Positions 6,688 through 11,706 of a stretch of DNA of 11,706 bases are shown here, piece by piece. Position 1 is the stretch's first letter, and every line of letters starts with the position of its first letter. The translations under genes and the position numbers were made by a program. The DNA lies in NCBI GenBank assembly GCA_050701795.1, contig JBOGDK010000124.1:1-11706 (forward strand). Reading direction: 5' to 3'. The notes under the pieces are model-generated. The model had not been told where the DNA came from. It searched no databases and was given only the letters and a program-made list of their open reading frames with translations. This DNA comes from WHSM01 sp050701795 (lineage in GTDB: Bacteria; Actinomycetota; Actinomycetes; Mycobacteriales; Micromonosporaceae).

Positions 6688-7299
6688 AAGGAACCGTCGC
6701 CGGGCACCCCCGTTACCAGGCAGGCGCCGCCCGCGAACGCCATCGATGAGCAACGGATTCTCGATGCCGCGTACGACCTGCTGCTCGCGGTCGGGATGCG
6801 CCGCATGACGATGGCGGACATCAGCCGCCGCGCGGGCGTCTCCCGCGCCACCCTCTACCGCCGCTGGCCCAACGTGACCGCCGTGGTCGCGGCGTTGATG
6901 ACCCGGGAATGGGGTGTGGTCGCCGCGGCGTCATTCGACCCGACCGCCGCGCCGGCCCGGCACCGGCTCGTCGAGGGGATCGTGTCGGTGGTACGCCGGA
7001 TCCGGGAACACCCGATGCTCCGCAAGATCGTCGACGTCGACCCGGAGTTCATGCTGCCGTACCTGCTGCACCGGCGGGGCAGCAGCAACGAAGCCCAGCT
7101 CGCCGCCATCGAAGAGGGCCTGCGCGCCGGCCATCAGGACGGCTCGATCCGGCCCGGCGACCCGGTCTGGCAGGCCCGGGCACTGCTGCTCACCGCGATG
7201 TCGTTCACGCTGACCGGCCCGATCATGGCGGAGCCGGCCGACCGGCCCCGGCTCGACGACGAGCTTCGGCTCCTGCTCGACCGCTATGTCGCGCCATGA
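6673..7299 (+). CDS. TetR/AcrR-family transcriptional regulator
   Basis: This 208-residue protein has a classic TetR N-terminal DNA-binding domain after a Pro-rich leader of about 23 residues. The helix-turn-helix is at about residues 47-65 (MADISRRAGVSRATLYRRW). The remaining helical part (about 75-208) would hold the ligand pocket and dimer interface, and its ligand cannot be read from sequence. Because the genes around it make or modify glycerolipids, a lipid-derived or acyl-CoA-type ligand is plausible. The start is ATG 6673, or GTG 6670 one codon earlier if the transcript is leaderless. Its stop overlaps the glpD start in ATGA, so the two are translationally coupled. It is divergent from the AGPS-like gene and sits next to a GTATC-rich operator candidate. 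M. tuberculosis Rv2250c occupies the same position beside glpD1. Confidence 0.9.
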   Translation: MSQRIKEPSPGTPVTRQAPPANAIDEQRILDAAYDLLLAVGMRRMTMADISRRAGVSRATLYRRWPNVTAVVAALMTREWGVVAAASFDPTAAPARHRLVEGIVSVVRRIREHPMLRKIVDVDPEFMLPYLLHRRGSSNEAQLAAIEEGLRAGHQDGSIRPGDPVWQARALLLTAMSFTLTGPIMAEPADRPRLDDELRLLLDRYVAP

Positions 7300-8843
7300 C
7301 CCGGACCGCCATGTCACGCCATGAGACGCCGCCGGCCGGGTTCAGCACCTCGCTGAACGCCGCCCGCCGGGAACGGGAACTGGACGAACTCACCGGTGCC
7401 CCGCAGGTGGACGTCCTGGTGATCGGCGGCGGCATCACCGGAGCCGGAGTGGCTCTCGACGCGGCCTCCCGGGGCCTGTCCGTGGCGCTCGCGGAGAAGT
7501 ACGACCTGGCGTACGGCACCAGCCGGTGGAGTTCGAAGCTGGTGCACGGCGGGCTGCGTTACCTCGCCTCCGGTGGGCTCGGGATCGCGTACGAGAGTGC
7601 CGTGGAGCGCGACATCCTGCTGCGGCGTACCGCCCCGCACCTCGTACGCCCATTTCCCCAGGTCATCCCGCTGCTGCCGCGGGTCAACGGCACCGTGGTA
7701 CACGGTGGCTACCTCGCCGGTGACGCCCTGCGGCGCTTCGCCGGCACCAGCGGTCAGGTGCTGCCGCACTGCCGGCGGATCAGCCGTACCGAGACCTGCC
7801 GGTACGTACCCACGGTGCGGATGGACGGGTTGCGCGGCGGCATCCTCGGGTGGGACGGGCAGCTCTACGACGATGCCCGCCTGGTGGTGGCCGTGGCCCG
7901 TACCGCGGCCGGGTACGGCGCCCGGATCCTCACCAGATGCGCCGCCGAACAGGTCACCGGCACCGGCGCGGTGCTGCACGACCGGTTGACCGGGCACCGG
8001 TTCGACGTGGCGGCCCGTACCGTGATCAACGCGACCGGCGTATGGGCCGGGCACGTGGCGCCCGGAGTCACGCTCCGCCCCAGCCGCGGCTCCCATCTCG
8101 TCTTCGGCGCCGACCGGTTCGCGGGGCTGAACGCCGGGCTCACCGCGCCGGTGCCCGGCGAACGCAACCGCTTCGTCTTCGCCCTGCCCGCCCCGGGGGG
8201 ACGGGTGTACGTCGGGCTCACCGACGAGGCGACCGACACCGTGCCCGACGTGCCCGCCGCGACCGACGCCGAGATCGACTTCCTGATCGACACCATCAAC
8301 ACGGTGCTCCGGGTACCCGTCACCCGGGCGGACGTCCGGGGCTCGTACGCGGGGCTGCGGCCGCTGCTGGACGACGGTGACGGCCGTACCGCGGACCTGT
8401 CGCGACGGCATGCCGTGATCACGGCGCCGGACGGCCTGGTGACCGTGGTGGGCGGGAAGTTGACCACGTACCGGCGGATGGCGCAAGACGCCGTGGACAC
8501 CGCGGTGGCGCACACCGGGATCGACGCCGGATCATGCGTCACCCAGAGGCTGCCGCTGGTCGGTGCCAGAGGCCGGTTCACCGGTCGGGTACCGGAGACA
8601 CTGCGCCGCAGGTACGGAGCGGAGGCGCATGCCGTACTCACCGAAGCCTCTGACGCGCCGGAGCTGCTGGCCCCGATCGCCGACGGTTTCGAGGTGACCG
8701 GTGCGGACCTGCGTTTCGCGGTACGCCACGAAGGAGCCCTGGACGTAGCTGATCTCCTCGACCGGCGTACCCGGATCGGCCTGGTGCCGGCCGATCGCGA
8801 GCGCGCGCTGGCCTCGGCCGAACAGGCGTTGCAGGCGTCCTGA
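7296..8843 (+). CDS. glpD: Glycerol-3-phosphate dehydrogenase (FAD-dependent, GlpD1 type)
   Basis: The enzyme oxidises sn-glycerol 3-phosphate to dihydroxyacetone phosphate, passing electrons via FAD to the quinone pool at the inner face of the membrane. The 515 residues show the dinucleotide-binding sequence LVIGGGITGAG (41-51), SSKLVHGGLRYL (79-90), the substrate-region motif YAGLRPL (351-357), GGKLTTYR (386-393) and a C-terminal DAO_C-type domain (about 410-512). The sequence DLAYGTSRWSSKLVHGG resembles mycobacterial GlpD1 rather than the longer GlpD2. The start is ATG 7296, overlapping the tetR stop by ATGA; ATG 7311 is an alternative. No independent ribosome site is seen, in line with coupling. 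Its presence beside an AGPS-like enzyme suggests a role in supplying or removing DHAP for lipid synthesis as well as glycerol catabolism. It ends 45 bp from the convergent tatC stop. Confidence 0.93.
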   Translation: MTRTAMSRHETPPAGFSTSLNAARRERELDELTGAPQVDVLVIGGGITGAGVALDAASRGLSVALAEKYDLAYGTSRWSSKLVHGGLRYLASGGLGIAYESAVERDILLRRTAPHLVRPFPQVIPLLPRVNGTVVHGGYLAGDALRRFAGTSGQVLPHCRRISRTETCRYVPTVRMDGLRGGILGWDGQLYDDARLVVAVARTAAGYGARILTRCAAEQVTGTGAVLHDRLTGHRFDVAARTVINATGVWAGHVAPGVTLRPSRGSHLVFGADRFAGLNAGLTAPVPGERNRFVFALPAPGGRVYVGLTDEATDTVPDVPAATDAEIDFLIDTINTVLRVPVTRADVRGSYAGLRPLLDDGDGRTADLSRRHAVITAPDGLVTVVGGKLTTYRRMAQDAVDTAVAHTGIDAGSCVTQRLPLVGARGRFTGRVPETLRRRYGAEAHAVLTEASDAPELLAPIADGFEVTGADLRFAVRHEGALDVADLLDRRTRIGLVPADRERALASAEQALQAS

Positions 8844-8888
8844 CGCTCAGCCCCCCGGCCGAGACCAGGCCCGCCAGGTGCACCGCCG

Positions 8889-9824
8889 CTACGTGATGTC
8901 GTCGGTGTCCCTGCCGGTGGCGCCCTCAGCAGGGCCGTCCGCGGGGCCCGCGGGCGATACCGGGGTGGGGTCGTCGACGGCCGATGAATCCTCGATGGTG
9001 GAGGCCTCGTCGTCGTCGAGCTCCGCGTACTCGTCCTGACGCGCCCGGCGCCGGTCGTTGAGGTACGACACCCCGACCGCGGCGAAATACAGCCCGCTCA
9101 TCGGGATCGCCAACGCGGTCATCCCGAACGGGTCCGGGGTGGGGGTCACGACGGCGGCGAAAGCGAAACACAGGAACACCGCGACCCGCCACCAGCCGAG
9201 CAGCCGCTTCGCGCTGACGACTCCCAGCAGGTTGAGCGCGATCACGGCGAGCGGGAACTCGAACCCGAGCCCGAACAGCAGCATGATGCTGGTGACGAAG
9301 TCGAAGTAGCCGTTGATGTCGAGGGTGATGGCGTACGCCTTCGCCAACCCCATCAGGAATTCCATGCCCTTGTCGACCACGAAGTAGGCGAGGAACGCGC
9401 CGGCGAAGAACAGCGGTGTGGCGGCGCCGACGAAGTAGTAGGTGTAGCGGCGTTCGTGTTTGTGCAGCCCGGGCGCGATGAACGCCCAGAGCTGGTAGAG
9501 CCAGATCGGGGCACTGACAAGCAGCCCGGCGTAGAGCCCGACCCGCAGGTTCAACAGGAAGATGTCCACCGGATTGCGGGCGTTGAAGCCGCAGGCCTTC
9601 CCGGCGTTCTCCTTCTGCTGGGTGAAGTATTCGCAGTACGGCGCGTTCAGAAAGTCGAGGATGATATCTGCGAAGAAGATGCAGACAACAAGCCCGGCCA
9701 GGACGCCCAGGCAGGCTTTGAACAGCCGGCTACGCAGCTCGCGCAGGTGGTCCATGAGAGTCATGGACCCGTCGGCAGCCTTCACGAACTGCGACTCGCC
9801 TCGCCGGCGGATGAGCGGTTTCAC
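8889..9824 (-). CDS. tatC: Twin-arginine translocase subunit TatC
   Basis: TatC is the six-span membrane receptor that recognises twin-arginine signal peptides and recruits TatA for export of folded proteins. The 311 residues include the cytoplasmic N-terminal motif HLRELRSRL (26-34), LWAFIAPGLHKHER (112-125), FGLGFEFPL (184-192) with its conserved Glu, and TPTPDPFGMTAL (227-238). The first outer loop has an actinobacterial insert with two cysteines (Cys64, Cys78), which could form a disulfide. The cytoplasmic tail after about residue 260 is long and acidic (ELDDDEAST through DTDDIT), resembling the tail of M. tuberculosis TatC. The start is GTG 9822-9824, 22 bp from the tatA stop, without a clear ribosome site; ATG 9764 (Met21) is an alternative. 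It follows two tatA genes in the conserved paf-tat order. Confidence 0.95.
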   Translation of the reverse strand: MKPLIRRRGESQFVKAADGSMTLMDHLRELRSRLFKACLGVLAGLVVCIFFADIILDFLNAPYCEYFTQQKENAGKACGFNARNPVDIFLLNLRVGLYAGLLVSAPIWLYQLWAFIAPGLHKHERRYTYYFVGAATPLFFAGAFLAYFVVDKGMEFLMGLAKAYAITLDINGYFDFVTSIMLLFGLGFEFPLAVIALNLLGVVSAKRLLGWWRVAVFLCFAFAAVVTPTPDPFGMTALAIPMSGLYFAAVGVSYLNDRRRARQDEYAELDDDEASTIEDSSAVDDPTPVSPAGPADGPAEGATGRDTDDIT

Positions 9825-9846
9825 GGATCAGCGGTGTCAGTCGCGG

Positions 9847-10158
9847 TCAGCGTTCGCGCTGCTTATCGGCCCCGGATGTCGCCGACGACTTCTCAGCCGA
9901 GGCGGCCGGCGGCGTGTCGGTGACCTCGCCGTCGATGGTGGGCGCCAGTGGCTTCTGGTCGTACGTCGCGCCGGCCTTCGGCGCCGAGCCGGCATCATCG
10001 TCCGAGTCGCGGTCCTCGGAGAGGTTCTTCGTCTCGGCCTTCAGGATTCGCAGTGAACGACCCAGACCACGCGCCGCGTCCGGGAGCCGCTTGGCGCCGA
10101 ACAGCAGGATCAGCACCACCACCAGGACGATGATGTGCCACGGCCTCAGAGCACCCAT
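9847..10158 (-). CDS. tatA: Sec-independent translocase protein TatA (copy 1, adjacent to tatC)
   Basis: TatA oligomerises to form the passage for folded proteins in the Tat pathway. The 103 residues contain one membrane helix (about 7-21, IIVLVVVLILLFG), the hinge FGAKRLPDAARGLGRSL, an amphipathic helix to about residue 42, and a polar, acidic tail with EDRDSDDDAG ending in DKQRER. The start is ATG 10156-10158, set by GGAGG at 10167-10171; an upstream TTG in the same frame would place the ribosome site inside the gene. The gene is a tandem partner of the copy at 10290-10610. Membrane and amphipathic helices are almost identical, while tails differ. It lies 22 bp upstream of tatC. It has the TatA type of N-terminus and hinge, not TatB. 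Confidence 0.93.
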   Translation of the reverse strand: MGALRPWHIIVLVVVLILLFGAKRLPDAARGLGRSLRILKAETKNLSEDRDSDDDAGSAPKAGATYDQKPLAPTIDGEVTDTPPAASAEKSSATSGADKQRER

Positions 10159-10166
10159 TGCAGCAA

Positions 10167-10171
10167 CCTCC
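10167..10171 (-). promoter_or_regulatory. Ribosome binding site of tatA copy 1
   Basis: GGAGG on the minus strand, 8 bases before ATG 10156-10158. The identical site precedes copy 2 at 10619-10623. Confidence 0.8.
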
Positions 10172-10190
10172 AAGAGGGATGACGACGCCC

Positions 10191-10196
10191 ATCGTA
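10191..10196 (-). promoter_or_regulatory. Possible -10 element of tatA copy 1
   Basis: TACGAT on the minus strand fits TANNNT and would give a leader of about 25 bases carrying the GGAGG. The same hexamer is at 10643-10648 before copy 2. No convincing -35 element is visible in either copy. Confidence 0.3.
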
Positions 10197-10253
10197 CGTG
10201 CCGTCACAGGCAGCGTCTCCACGGCACCGCGGAATCGAACGCCTCGGCGGAGT

Positions 10254-10268
10254 GGGCCAGCCTGGCCC
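10254..10268 (-). terminator. Possible attenuator hairpin between the two tatA genes
   Basis: The minus strand reads GGGCCA-GGC-TGGCCC, a 6-bp all-strong stem with a 3-base loop, 21 bases after the stop of tatA copy 2. There is no U-tract, so at most it would attenuate read-through. Confidence 0.25.
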
Positions 10269-10289
10269 GGCCCCGCACCAGGGTCCGCC

Positions 10290-10610
10290 TCAGCGTTCGC
10301 GCTGCTTCTCGGCCCCGGCCTGGGTGTCGGCCCCAGGTGGGGACGACGGTTCCTTACCTGGTGGTCGATCATCAGCGGACGCCCGGGACTTCTCACCTGG
10401 TTCGGCGTCCTCCGGCGAGAGTGGCTGCCGGCTGTGCGGCGCGTCAGCCTTCGCTTCCGGGTCGTCCTCGGAGAGGTTCTTCGTCTCGGCCTTCAGGATT
10501 CGCAGTGAACGACCCAGACCACGCGCCGCGTCCGGGAGCCGTCTGGCGCCGAACAGCAGGATCAGCACCACCACCAGGACGATGATGTGCCACGGCTTCA
10601 GAGCACCCAT
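10290..10610 (-). CDS. tatA: Sec-independent translocase protein TatA (copy 2)
   Basis: This second TatA has 106 residues. Its first ~49 residues are the same as copy 1 except for two conservative exchanges (Lys5 for Arg5, and Arg for Lys in FGARRLP). It therefore keeps the membrane helix, hinge and amphipathic helix needed for Tat function. The tail is different: less acid-clustered and rich in Pro, Ser, Glu and Lys (for example SPEDAEPGEKSRAS), but again ending in EKQRER. The start is ATG 10608-10610, with GGAGG at 10619-10623 and an 8-base spacer. It lies 131 bp upstream of copy 1 and downstream of the small membrane protein gene. It could be redundant, change the dose of TatA, or differ in partner binding through its tail. 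It is not TatB: the hinge and N-terminus are of TatA type. Confidence 0.92.
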   Translation of the reverse strand: MGALKPWHIIVLVVVLILLFGARRLPDAARGLGRSLRILKAETKNLSEDDPEAKADAPHSRQPLSPEDAEPGEKSRASADDRPPGKEPSSPPGADTQAGAEKQRER

Positions 10611-10618
10611 TGCAGCAA

Positions 10619-10623
10619 CCTCC
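10619..10623 (-). promoter_or_regulatory. Ribosome binding site of tatA copy 2
   Basis: GGAGG on the minus strand, 8 bases before ATG 10608-10610, in a leader identical to that of copy 1. Confidence 0.8.
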
Positions 10624-10642
10624 AAGAGGGATGACGACGCCC

Positions 10643-10648
10643 ATCGTA
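10643..10648 (-). promoter_or_regulatory. Possible -10 element of tatA copy 2
   Basis: TACGAT on the minus strand, in the same relative place as the hexamer before copy 1. The weak support is the TANNNT fit and its conservation in the duplicated leader. Confidence 0.3.
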
Positions 10649-10721
10649 CGTTGCGTCAGGGGCATCGTCTTCCTGGCACTCGGGTATTGAACCCGGCACC
10701 CAGAATCAGCCCGAATGTCCG

Positions 10722-10997
10722 TTACCGGTCACGCGTCAGCCGAGCCATGTGGAGCTGCGCCTGACCCGCCTGCGCCGCCAGCCGCTCACTGCGTTGCTGC
10801 AGCTCACCGGTACGTTCCCCGAGCGCCTGACCCGCCTCGGCAAGCCGCTGCAGGCGTAGCCCGCTGTGTCTGAAGGCCGCGAGCCGCCGCAGTACCGGAA
10901 CGCAAGCCATCACCAGCACCAGTAGCCCGACCAGCACCAGGCCGATCACCAGCCACCACACCAGCTGCATGCCCCACACGACGGTGTTCAGGTCCAC
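10722..10997 (-). CDS. Small single-span membrane protein with a C-terminal coiled coil, function unknown
   Basis: I do not recognise a named family. The predicted 91-residue protein starts at GTG 10995-10997 and begins VDLNTVVWGMQLVWW. Residues about 7-33 form one strongly hydrophobic membrane segment (LVWWLVIGLVLVGLLVLVMA). A basic stretch follows (VLRRLAAFRHSGLRLQR), which by the positive-inside rule would lie in the cytoplasm. The rest (about 50-88) is Ala/Gln/Glu/Leu-rich with heptad-like spacing, suggesting a coiled coil or long amphipathic helix. It starts 10 bp after the pafC stop and precedes tatA on the same strand, so co-transcription is likely. No clear ribosome site is seen, and the start could be re-initiation after pafC. 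A longer reading that starts inside pafC would add an Arg/Ser/Pro-rich leader typical of out-of-frame reading and is rejected. Confidence 0.65.
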   Translation of the reverse strand: MDLNTVVWGMQLVWWLVIGLVLVGLLVLVMACVPVLRRLAAFRHSGLRLQRLAEAGQALGERTGELQQRSERLAAQAGQAQLHMARLTRDR

Positions 10998-11007
10998 GTG
11001 AAGCAGC

Positions 11008-11706
11008 TTAGCTGTCCCGGTACGCGGCGAGCGCCTCCTGGGCCTCCGCACCCACCGCGTCGGCCAGTTCACCTGGGGCGAGGACCTCGACACCTGGGCC
11101 GAGCCCGAGCACGAGCCGCCGCGCCCAGCCGAGATCGGATGCCCGCAGGGACACCTGCCACTGGCCGTCCGGCTGCTCCGCGATCTGCTCACACGGGTAG
11201 TACTCGGTGATCCACCGGGAGCGGCGACCCACCCGCAAGGTCACCAGCGGGAGCTCCGGCGTCGGCGTGAACACCCCGTCCCGTACGTCGGTCGGCCTCG
11301 CCTGCGGCGGCGGCGCGGCGGGCTCGGAAAGTTCGCTCATCGCGTCGATCCGGTCCAGCCGGAACAGCCGTACCCCTTCGGCTCTGCGGCACCATGCCTC
11401 CAGGTACGCGCGCCCGGAGGCGAACAACACCCGCATCGGGTCGATCACCCGTTCCGTGGTCTCGTCCCGGCCCGCGGTGTAGTACGTGATCCGTACCGCC
11501 CGCCCCCGCTCGGTCACCTCATGGACGGCGGCCAGCCGGTCGGTGTTGGCGGGCAGCCGTACGGCGACCCGGCCCGCGGTGTCCGCGGCGTCCCCGGCAG
11601 CCGATTCGATCTTGGCCAGGGCACGTTCCACGGACCCCCGGTTCGGCAGCCCGGGAGTCTCGGCGAGCAGTCGCAGCGCCACGATCAGGGCAAGCGCCTC
11701 GTCCGG
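11008..11706 (-). CDS. pafC: PafC, WYL-domain DNA-damage response regulator (5' end outside window)
   Basis: This is the C-terminal portion, about 232 residues, of a WYL-domain protein; the frame is still open at the window edge (PDEALALIVALRLL), so the N-terminal helix-turn-helix lies outside. The WYL core is seen in RAVRITYYTAG, RVIDPMRVLFASGRAYLEAWCRR and RLFRLDRIDAMSE. The exact WYL tripeptide region reads AYLEAWC here. A WCX-type C-terminal domain follows (ITEYYPCEQIAEQ through DLGWARRLVLGLG). PafB and PafC work as a pair that activates the mycobacterial DNA-damage response independently of LexA. The assignment to PafC rather than PafB rests on its position next to tatA, as in pafA-pafB-pafC-tatA-tatC. 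Stop TAA is at 11008-11010. Confidence 0.85.
   Translation of the reverse strand, partial: PDEALALIVALRLLAETPGLPNRGSVERALAKIESAAGDAADTAGRVAVRLPANTDRLAAVHEVTERGRAVRITYYTAGRDETTERVIDPMRVLFASGRAYLEAWCRRAEGVRLFRLDRIDAMSELSEPAAPPPQARPTDVRDGVFTPTPELPLVTLRVGRRSRWITEYYPCEQIAEQPDGQWQVSLRASDLGWARRLVLGLGPGVEVLAPGELADAVGAEAQEALAAYRDS

Larger units (their letters stand above)
10012..10199. repeat. Tandem near-identical block, copy 1 (tatA 5' region)
   Basis: This block matches 10464-10651 at an offset of 452 bp with three mismatches in 188 positions. It covers the 5' untranslated region, ribosome site and first ~49 codons of tatA. Two mismatches give a Lys/Arg exchange (AAG versus AGA); the third gives Arg/Lys at residue 5. 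Weaker similarity continues upstream to about 10240. Confidence 0.95.
10464..10651. repeat. Tandem near-identical block, copy 2 (tatA 5' region)
   Basis: This is the partner of 10012-10199, with 185 of 188 bases identical. A second short match lies at the 3' ends of the genes: 9847-9875 and 10290-10318 share 28 of 29 bases at an offset of 443. The intervening tails are unlike each other and differ by 9 bp in length. Confidence 0.95.

Noticed and set aside
6909..7295. A longer N-terminus for glpD extending back through tetR
   Set aside because: The upstream part is an Arg/Pro/Ala-rich shadow of tetR. GlpD homology begins only after the ATG at 7296, which overlaps the tetR stop as ATGA.
8844..8888. 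Bidirectional terminator between glpD and tatC
   Set aside because: Only a GGCC-7-GGCC palindrome is visible in the 45 bp between the convergent stops, too weak to call.
10290..10610. The second tatA copy considered as tatB
   Set aside because: The N-terminus and the FGARRLPDAARGLGRSL hinge are of TatA type and nearly identical to the other copy. TatB features such as the GPxxLP hinge with an acidic residue in the membrane helix are absent.
10674..10696. A tRNA T-arm-like hairpin (minus strand CGGGT-TCAAT-ACCCG), with a similar GTTCGATTCC in the matching place at 10231-10240
   Set aside because: No acceptor, D or anticodon arms can be found upstream, and the would-be 5' half falls in the coding sequence of the small membrane protein. 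The resemblance in both places follows from the duplicated tatA leader.
10998..11192. A 65-residue N-terminal extension of the small membrane protein inside pafC
   Set aside because: The extension is Arg/Ser/Pro-rich out-of-frame sequence of pafC, which has clear WYL-domain coding there.

Overview
The window is high-GC DNA with nearly continuous coding. Its gene content points to an actinobacterium: PafC, a HelY-type helicase, and a TatC with the actinobacterial style of acidic C-terminal tail. The frequent CGTAC words and the look of the small membrane protein suggest Micromonosporaceae, but that family-level call is inference. No stretch longer than about 300 bases lacks a gene, and I see no mobile element, CRISPR array or complete RNA gene.

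Right end, read leftward on the minus strand: the C-terminal part of pafC (WYL-domain DNA-damage regulator, running off the window edge), a 91-residue single-span membrane protein I cannot name, two tandem tatA genes, and tatC. In mycobacteria the order is pafA-pafB-pafC-tatA-tatC-helY, so this is the same backbone. The second tatA and the small membrane protein are additions to it. The two tatA copies share a 188-bp block with only three mismatches, but their tails have diverged, which looks like recent duplication or gene conversion.

Middle: between tatC and helY lies a four-gene block in two divergent pairs. On the plus strand are a TetR regulator and a GlpD1-type glycerol-3-phosphate dehydrogenase, overlapping by ATGA. 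On the minus strand are an alkyldihydroxyacetonephosphate-synthase (AGPS)-like flavoprotein and a diacylglycerol-kinase-family lipid kinase, one base apart. The same set in the same divergent layout occurs in Mycobacterium tuberculosis as Rv2249c-Rv2250c / Rv2251-Rv2252, but at a locus separate from tat/helY. The 65-68 bp between the divergent pairs carries four GTATC/GATAC words, including a 9-bp inverted repeat over the tetR start, so TetR probably controls both arms. One enzyme makes dihydroxyacetone phosphate, one resembles the ether-bond-forming enzyme of ether-lipid synthesis, and one phosphorylates a lipid alcohol. I propose a regulated glycerolipid module, possibly for ether lipid. This is the best candidate here for under-described biology.

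Left end: a plus-strand HAD-family hydrolase with an unusual motif I (DFHGT instead of DxDGT) converges on the lipid kinase and diverges from helY. Then follow helY (906 residues, Ski2/Mtr4-like RNA helicase, minus strand) and a small MmcQ/YjbR-family protein (minus strand).
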